A DNA stretch of 64,000 nucleotides from Georgenia_B sunbinii (GTDB lineage Bacteria > Actinomycetota > Actinomycetes > Actinomycetales > Actinomycetaceae), in the NCBI RefSeq assembly GCF_036421855.1, contig NZ_JAZGOK010000006.1. One strand, 5' to 3'. Position numbers and translations under genes: made by a program. Every line of letters starts with the position of its first letter. Position 1 is the stretch's first letter. The notes beneath the pieces are model-generated. The model was not told where the DNA came from, made no database searches, and saw only the letters and a list, made by a program, of their open reading frames with translations. This document shows positions 58,898 to 64,000 of this stretch, in pieces.

Positions 58898-59305
58898 TCA
58901 CTCCGTGACGGTCGGCGGCTCGGTGAGGAAGGGGCGGAGCTCGAGCCACTCGTGCAGCGGCTCCCCGCCGGCACCCGGCGCGGCCGACAGCTCACCGGCG
59001 ACCTCGAGCGCCCGCTCATAGCTGTCGACGTCGATGATCATCCAGCCCGCGATGAGGTCCTTGGTCTCGGCGAACGGACCGTCGGTGACCGGCGGGCGCC
59101 CCTCGCCGTCGGACCTGACGAAGGTGCCTGCCGGCGAGAGTGCCTGGCTGTCGACGAACTCGCCGGTGGCCTCGAGCCTGGTGGCGAGGTCGGACATGTA
59201 CTGGATGTGGGCGGCGAACTCCTCCGGCGCCCACTGGTCCATCGGGACGTCCCGGACCGGCTCCGGCCCACCGCGGTAGTGCTTGAGCAGCAGGTACTTG
59301 GCCAT
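58898..59305 (-). CDS. YCII-related DGPF protein (ECF42 partner)
   Basis: 135 aa from ATG 59305 with AAGGAG ribosome-binding site. Contains VTDGPFAETKDLIAGWMIID, the DGPF motif that gives the family its name. The fold is YciI-like, ferredoxin-type; biochemical role unclear. DGPF genes almost always accompany ECF42 sigma factors and are probably controlled by them. Here the sigma gene is 6 nt downstream. Confidence 0.93.
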   Translation of the reverse strand: MAKYLLLKHYRGGPEPVRDVPMDQWAPEEFAAHIQYMSDLATRLEATGEFVDSQALSPAGTFVRSDGEGRPPVTDGPFAETKDLIAGWMIIDVDSYERALEVAGELSAAPGAGGEPLHEWLELRPFLTEPPTVTE

Positions 59306-59399
59306 GACGATCTCCTTCGTGCGGTACGACCCATTGTGGTCGTGCTCGCTCCTGGGACGCAGCCGGACGGCAGTTCTCGACATGGCGCAGCCCGTCGCT

Positions 59400-60650
59400 T
59401 CAGCGCGGCGGGGCGCTGGTGCGGCGCGGGACGAGCCGCTGCAGCTGGGTGACGTGGCCGGGCTCGAGCTCGGCCAGCGACGCGACCTGGAGCAGCTTCA
59501 TGGTCCGCACGACCTGGTCGGCGAGGATCTCGATCGCTCGGTCCACGCCCTGCCGGCCGCCGGCCATGAGGCCGTAGAGGTAGGCACGACCGATGAATGT
59601 GAACCGGGCACCCAGCGCGATGGCGGCCACGATGTCGGCGCCGTTCATGATCCCGGTGTCCACCGCGACCTCGGTGTGGTGCCCGACCTCGCGGACGACG
59701 TCGGGCAGCAGGTGGAAGGGCACCGGTGCGCGGTCCAGCTGACGTCCTCCGTGGTTGGACAGCACGATGCCGTCGACGCCGAGGTCGACCAGCCGCGTGG
59801 CGTCGGCGGTGTTCTGCACGCCCTTGATGACGATCTTGCCCGGCCACATCTCCCGGATGATCTCGAGGTCGTCGTAGTTGATCGAGGGGTCCATCGCCGA
59901 GTCCAGCAGCTCACCGACGGTCCCGCCGGTCGAGGACAGCGAGGCGAACTTCAGCGTGGGGGTGGTGAGGAAGTCGAACCACCACCACGGCCGGGGGATG
60001 GCGTCGATGACGGTGCGGATGGTCAGCTGCGGTGGGATGGAGAAGCCGTTGCGGGTGTCGCGCAGCCGGGCCCCCGCGACCGGCGTGTCGACGGTGAAGA
60101 ACAGGGTGTCGAACTTCGCCGCGGCGGCCCGCTCGACGAGGCCGTAGGAGATCTCGCGCTGCTTCATGACGTACAGCTGGAACCAGTTGCGCCCGTGCGG
60201 GTTGGCGGCTCTGACGTCCTCGATGGAGGTGGTGCCGAGCGTCGAGAGCGTGAAGGGGATGCCGGCGGCGCCCGCTGCGCCGGCACCGGCGACCTCACCG
60301 GCGGTGTGCATGAGGCGGGTGAACCCGGTCGGGGCGATCCCGAACGGCAGGGCTGAGGGCCCGCCGAACACCGTCGTCGAGGTGTCCACGTGGGACACGT
60401 CCCGCAGGATCGAGGGGTGGAACTCGATGTCCTCGAAGGCCTGCCGGGCCCGGCTGAGCGAAATCTCGGCCTCCGCCGCGCCGTCGGTGTAGTCGAATGC
60501 CGCCCGCGGGGTCCGCCGCTTGGCCACCGCCCGCAGGTCGTGGATGGTCAGCGCCGCGTCGAGGCGGCGCTTGCTCGCGTCGAACGAGGGCCGCTTGAAC
60601 TGGATGAGCTCGAGGAGCTCACGTGGGTTAGGGAACTGCCGGTTGACCAT
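59400..60650 (-). CDS. lldD: FMN-dependent L-lactate dehydrogenase (alpha-hydroxy-acid oxidase family)
   Basis: 416 aa from ATG 60650 (MVNRQFPNPRELLELIQFKR), which matches mycobacterial LldD2 N-termini; an ATG at 60731 overlapping the rhaB stop by ATGA is an alternative that would add 27 residues. FMN-barrel landmarks: TPRAAFDYTDGAAEAEI, SILRDVSHVDTSTTVFG, WFQLYVMKQ, GIVLSNHGGRQLDRAPVP (active-site His in NHGGRQ) and EVAVDTGIMNGADIVAAIAL. It oxidises L-lactate to pyruvate. It is the downstream gene of a rhamnose operon, where L-lactaldehyde from rhamnulose-1-phosphate cleavage gives L-lactate, so this job fits. Confidence 0.93.
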   Translation of the reverse strand: MVNRQFPNPRELLELIQFKRPSFDASKRRLDAALTIHDLRAVAKRRTPRAAFDYTDGAAEAEISLSRARQAFEDIEFHPSILRDVSHVDTSTTVFGGPSALPFGIAPTGFTRLMHTAGEVAGAGAAGAAGIPFTLSTLGTTSIEDVRAANPHGRNWFQLYVMKQREISYGLVERAAAAKFDTLFFTVDTPVAGARLRDTRNGFSIPPQLTIRTVIDAIPRPWWWFDFLTTPTLKFASLSSTGGTVGELLDSAMDPSINYDDLEIIREMWPGKIVIKGVQNTADATRLVDLGVDGIVLSNHGGRQLDRAPVPFHLLPDVVREVGHHTEVAVDTGIMNGADIVAAIALGARFTFIGRAYLYGLMAGGRQGVDRAIEILADQVVRTMKLLQVASLAELEPGHVTQLQRLVPRRTSAPPR

Positions 60651-60727
60651 GGGTGGGACCTCATCGGGAGATGGGAGTGGAGCGACACTAGCGCGCTCCG
60701 TGGACGCCGCAGCGCGGGCCTGACGAG

Positions 60728-62260
60728 TCATCGCCGCCTCGGGAAGAGCCGGCGCTCGGCCTCGGCCCACGGGTCCTCGGGGCCGCTGGGGTCGTAGCGC
60801 CTGCTCACGCTGGACGCCGAGACCACCTCGCGCAGCGCGGCGAGCCCCGGCTCCAGCGCACCGGTCGCCTGCGCCTGGACCAGCAGGTTTCCCGCAGCGG
60901 TGCCCTCTGCCAGGCCTGCGACGACGGGCCGCCGGGTGGCCTCGGCGGTCAGCCGGCAAAGCAGCTCGTTGCGCGACCCGCCGCCCACGAGGTGGATCAC
61001 CCCGACCTCGCGGCCGGCCAGCGACGCTGCTTGTCGAACGGTGCGGCGGTAGGCCAGCGCGAGGGAGTCGAGGATGCACCGAGTGATCTGGGCCCGGGTC
61101 TGTGGCTGCCGCTCCCCTGCGGCCCGCGCCGCCGCCACCACGCGGGCGGGCATGTCCCCCGGAGCGAGCAACGTCGGGTCGTCGATGTCGATGACGCACG
61201 CCAGCGCGGGTTCCCGCCCCGCAGCCGACAGGAGGTCGGGCAGGGTGATCGCGGCGCCGTCCTGCTCCCACGCGCGCACGCACTCCTGCAACACCCACAG
61301 GCCCATGACGTTACGCAGGTACCGGACGGTTCCGTCGAGCCCGAGCTCGTTGGAGAAGTTAGCGGTGCGTCCGGCGTCGGTGAGCACCGGCGCGGGCAGC
61401 TCGAGGCCGACGAGGGACCAGGTGCCGCAGGAGATGTAGGCCGCATCGGTCGAGGTCATCGGCAGCGCGGCCACGGCCGAGGCGGTGTCGTGGGACCCCA
61501 CCGCCACGAGCGCGGCGTCGCCGGCGCCCACCGCCGGCCGTAGCCGGCCGACGACCGTCCCGGGCTCCACGAGCTCTGGCAACAGGCGCGCGACGTCCGT
61601 CCCGCAGGCCGCGGCGAAGGCGGACAGCACGTCGTCGGACCAGCGCCGGGAGGTGACGTCGAGCAGCCCGGTGGTCGAGGCGTTGGTGACCTCGGCGACC
61701 ACGGCGCCGGAGAGCCAGTGCCCGAACAGGTCGGGCAGCAGCAGCAGGCGCCGGGCGGCCGCCAGCTGCGCCGCCCCCACCCCGGCCCGTGACGGGGCGA
61801 TGCCGGCGGCAGCTGCCAGCTGGAAGATCGTGTTGAACGGCTGGACCTGCAGCCCGTTGCGGGCGTAGAGCCACGCCGCCGGCAGGTGCTCGAACAGTCG
61901 CTCGGGCACACCGTCGGTGCGGGAGTCGCGGTAGTGCACCGGGTTGCCCAGCAGCGCCCCGTCCGCGGCGAGCAGGCCGTAGTCCACCGCCCAGGAGTCG
62001 ATCCCCACCGAGCGCAGCGGACCGTGCTCGCGGACCGCGGCACGCAGCCCCTCGGTCGCCTCGCGGTACAGGGCGAGGACGTCGGTGTGCAGCACGTCGC
62101 GGCCCGCCGCCGGCAGCGTGACGGCGCCGTTCGGGAACCGCGCGACCTCCGTCGTCTCCAGCCTGCCGCCCGACAGCCGCCCGAGGATCACCCGGCCGCT
62201 GGAGGCACCGAGGTCGACGGCAGCGTGGAGCTCCCCCGATCCGGCAGGCATCGTCGTCAT
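60728..62260 (-). CDS. rhaB: Rhamnulokinase (FGGY family)
   Basis: 510 aa from ATG 62260. FGGY-kinase landmarks: AAVDLGASSGRVILGRLSGG (phosphate loop), SVGIDSWAVDYGLLAADGAL, NPVHYRDSRTDGVPE and, at the C-terminal ATP site, VIHLVGGGSRNELLCRLTAE. It phosphorylates L-rhamnulose to rhamnulose-1-phosphate. The ATG overlaps the aldolase-dehydrogenase stop by ATGA, and its own stop nearly overlaps the lactate dehydrogenase gene, so three genes form one translationally coupled operon. Confidence 0.95.
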   Translation of the reverse strand: MTTMPAGSGELHAAVDLGASSGRVILGRLSGGRLETTEVARFPNGAVTLPAAGRDVLHTDVLALYREATEGLRAAVREHGPLRSVGIDSWAVDYGLLAADGALLGNPVHYRDSRTDGVPERLFEHLPAAWLYARNGLQVQPFNTIFQLAAAAGIAPSRAGVGAAQLAAARRLLLLPDLFGHWLSGAVVAEVTNASTTGLLDVTSRRWSDDVLSAFAAACGTDVARLLPELVEPGTVVGRLRPAVGAGDAALVAVGSHDTASAVAALPMTSTDAAYISCGTWSLVGLELPAPVLTDAGRTANFSNELGLDGTVRYLRNVMGLWVLQECVRAWEQDGAAITLPDLLSAAGREPALACVIDIDDPTLLAPGDMPARVVAAARAAGERQPQTRAQITRCILDSLALAYRRTVRQAASLAGREVGVIHLVGGGSRNELLCRLTAEATRRPVVAGLAEGTAAGNLLVQAQATGALEPGLAALREVVSASSVSRRYDPSGPEDPWAEAERRLFPRRR

Positions 62261-64000
62261 CGCAGGAACGCGGCCGCCACCCCGGAGTCGACCGGGATGT
62301 GCAGACCGGTGGTCTGGGACAGGTCCGGCCCGGTGAGCGCGAAGACCGCCGCCGCCACGTGCGCCGGCAGCACCTCGCGCTTGAGCAGGGTGCGTCCGGC
62401 GTAGTACTTGCCGAGCTCCTCCTCGGGCACGCCGTAGACCGCGGCCCGCTTGGCGCCCCACCCGCCGGCGAAGATGCCGGAGCCTCGGACGACGCCGTCG
62501 GGGTTGACGCCGTTGACCCGGATGCCGTGCTCCCCCAGCTCTGCCGCGAGCAACCGCACCTGGTGCGCCTGGTCAGCCTTGGCAGCGCCGTAGGCGACGT
62601 TGTTCGGGCCGGCGAACAGCGAGTTCTTCGAGGCGATGTACACGATGTCCCCGCCCATGCCCTGCTCGATCATCGCCCGGGCAGCCTCCCGGGCGACGAG
62701 GAAGGAGCCTCGGGCCATGACGTCGTGCTGGAGGTCCCAGTCCGCCACCGTCGTGTCCAGCAGAGGCTTGGAGACCGACAGGCCCGCGTTGTTGACGACC
62801 AGGTCGACGCCGCCGAACGCGAGCGCGGCACTCTCGACGAGCGCTGCGACGGCGTCCTCGTCGGTGACGTCGCCGCCGACCGCGACGGCCACGTCGGGCC
62901 CGCCGAGCTCGGCCGCCACCTCCTGGGCTCCCTCGAGGTTGCGGTCCGCGACGACGACGCACGCGCCCTCGGCCGCGAGCCGCTCGGCGATCGCGCGGCC
63001 GATCCCGGAGGCTGCCCCGGTGACGAGCGCGACCCTGGTCGCGAGCGGCCTGGGCCTGGGCATCCGCTGCAGCTTGGCCTCCTCCAGCGCCCAGTACTCG
63101 ATGCGGAACTTCTCCGACTCGGGGATCGGGGCGTAGGTGGAGATCGCCTCGGCGCCGCGCATGACGTTGATGGCGTTGACGTAGAACTCCCCCGCGACAC
63201 GCGCCGTCTGCTTGTCCTTGCCGAAGGAGAACATCCCCACGCCCGGCACGAGCACGATCGCCGGGTCCGCGCCGCGCATAGCCGGTGAGTCGACGGTGGC
63301 GTGCCGCTCGTAGTACGCGGCGTAGTCCTCCCGGTAGGCCGCGTGCAGCTCGCGCAGGCGGGTGACGGCCTCGGTGACCGGGGCGTCGCCCGGCAGGTCG
63401 AGGACGAGCGGCGTGACCTTCGTCCGCAGGAAGTGGTCCGGGCAGGAGGTGCCGAGCGCGGCCAGGTCCGAGAGCTTCTCCCGGGAGAGGAGGTCGAGGA
63501 CGACGTCGGAGTCGGTGAAGTGGCCGACCTGCGGCCGGTCGGTGCTCGCCAGGCCCCGGATGACGGGGGCGAGCGCGGCGGCGCGGGCCCGCCGCACGTC
63601 GTCGGGCAGCGGCTCGTAACCGTCGACGACGGCGCCGAACGGGTGCCGGCCCTCGGCGGCGAGCCGCTCGGTGCGCTCAGCGATGAAGGCCTCGGCGGTA
63701 CGGATGATCTCCAGCGAGTTGGCCTCGCTCTCCTCGCTGGTGGCGCCCCAGGCGGTGATGCCGTGCCCGCCGAGGACGCAGCCGATGGCCTGCGGGTTGG
63801 CGCGCTGCACCTCGGCGATGTCGAGCCCCAGCTGGAAGCCGGGCCGGCGCCACGGCACCCACACCACGCGGTCGCCGAAGCACTCGCGGGTGAGGGCCTC
63901 GCCGTCGGCGGCGGTGGCGAGCGCGATACCGGAGTCGGGGTGCAGGTGGTCGACGTGCGGCAGCTCGACCAGGCCGTGCATCGCGGTGTCGATGCTGGGG
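62257..64000 (-). CDS. rhaD: Bifunctional rhamnulose-1-phosphate aldolase / short-chain dehydrogenase, partial
   Basis: The 5' end is outside the window; 580 codons are visible. The first part is a class II aldolase (PHVDHLHPDSGIALA with metal-binding histidines, VLGGHGITAWGAT, EANSLEIIRTAEAFIAERTE). The last ~260 residues are an SDR domain: RVALVTGAASGIGRAIAERL (NAD motif), LVVNNAGLSV, YIASKNSLFAG and AYGAAKADQAHQV (Tyr-x-x-x-Lys as YGAAK). The fusion cleaves rhamnulose-1-phosphate to DHAP and L-lactaldehyde and oxidises the latter to L-lactate. It is a known actinobacterial and Bacillus fusion. First in the window's operon; genes further upstream may lie beyond the edge. Confidence 0.95.
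   Translation of the reverse strand, partial: PSIDTAMHGLVELPHVDHLHPDSGIALATAADGEALTRECFGDRVVWVPWRRPGFQLGLDIAEVQRANPQAIGCVLGGHGITAWGATSEESEANSLEIIRTAEAFIAERTERLAAEGRHPFGAVVDGYEPLPDDVRRARAAALAPVIRGLASTDRPQVGHFTDSDVVLDLLSREKLSDLAALGTSCPDHFLRTKVTPLVLDLPGDAPVTEAVTRLRELHAAYREDYAAYYERHATVDSPAMRGADPAIVLVPGVGMFSFGKDKQTARVAGEFYVNAINVMRGAEAISTYAPIPESEKFRIEYWALEEAKLQRMPRPRPLATRVALVTGAASGIGRAIAERLAAEGACVVVADRNLEGAQEVAAELGGPDVAVAVGGDVTDEDAVAALVESAALAFGGVDLVVNNAGLSVSKPLLDTTVADWDLQHDVMARGSFLVAREAARAMIEQGMGGDIVYIASKNSLFAGPNNVAYGAAKADQAHQVRLLAAELGEHGIRVNGVNPDGVVRGSGIFAGGWGAKRAAVYGVPEEELGKYYAGRTLLKREVLPAHVAAAVFALTGPDLSQTTGLHIPVDSGVAAAFLR

Overview
The window is a very GC-rich chromosomal segment with densely packed genes, many GTG starts, four-base ATGA/GTGA overlaps and several promoters of the TANNNT type lying 6-9 nt upstream of a start codon (leaderless mRNAs). 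Together with F420-dependent enzymes, DUF5302, a mycothiol-type PIG-L deacetylase, LigC/Prim-Pol, tricorn protease and a PopR-like regulator beside a second clpP pair, this points to a high-GC actinomycete. A Geodermatophilaceae-like organism would fit, but this is inference and the genus cannot be fixed from sequence reading alone. No rRNA, tRNA, prophage, transposase or CRISPR array was seen.

Layout. 1-3450: DNA uptake genes (comEC fragment, comEA), degV and a tandem universal stress protein. 3500-9400: two luciferase-like flavin monooxygenases, the first behind a cysteine-rich leader peptide, a secreted purple-acid-phosphatase-like enzyme and a DUF916 surface protein. 9400-15100: leuS with a leader peptide and attenuator, and a secreted gamma-glutamyltransferase carrying five Ca-binding-type repeats. 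15300-19350: dps, an orphan ABC ATPase, a MurE-like ligase, a small DUF5302 gene and a PIG-L deacetylase. 19350-24280: the glycine cleavage operon gcvP-gcvT-gcvH, invaded by an 18-bp tandem repeat family that occurs in two intergenic gaps and, in frame, inside gcvP. 24490-29700: HAD phosphatase, yccF, convergent ligC and prim-pol genes, and small housekeeping genes. 29950-39300: a TPR protein, a frameshifted membrane protein gene, a thioredoxin-NHL protein, a BCCT osmolyte carrier, a cobalamin adenosyltransferase, a Pro-rich membrane protein, a molybdopterin oxidoreductase and a VOC protein.

39300-53600 is more accessory: F420-dependent enzymes, an RHH/RelE toxin-antitoxin pair, a HEAT protein and MerR-HEAT regulator behind a MerR-type promoter with a decayed duplicate between them, a DUF6777/BNR gene whose 3' end is fused to a 5'-truncated vapB, a second vapBC pair with a clear operator, a tricorn protease and DUF2332. 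53600-55240 holds the most interesting unit: a PopR/ClgR-like regulator ending in Leu-Ala-Ala, convergent with an overlapping clpP pair in which one subunit keeps Ser-His-Asp and the other has alanine in place of the catalytic serine; a PopR-box-like inverted repeat sits upstream of the pair. 55400-59300: membrane and lipoprotein genes and an ECF sigma factor with its DGPF/YCII partner. 59400-64000: a minus-strand L-rhamnose catabolic operon (aldolase-dehydrogenase fusion, rhamnulokinase, L-lactate dehydrogenase) running off the right edge.

Starts were chosen from ribosome-binding sites, overlaps with upstream genes, leaderless -10 boxes and the known family N-terminus. All family assignments are by motif recognition, without database searches.
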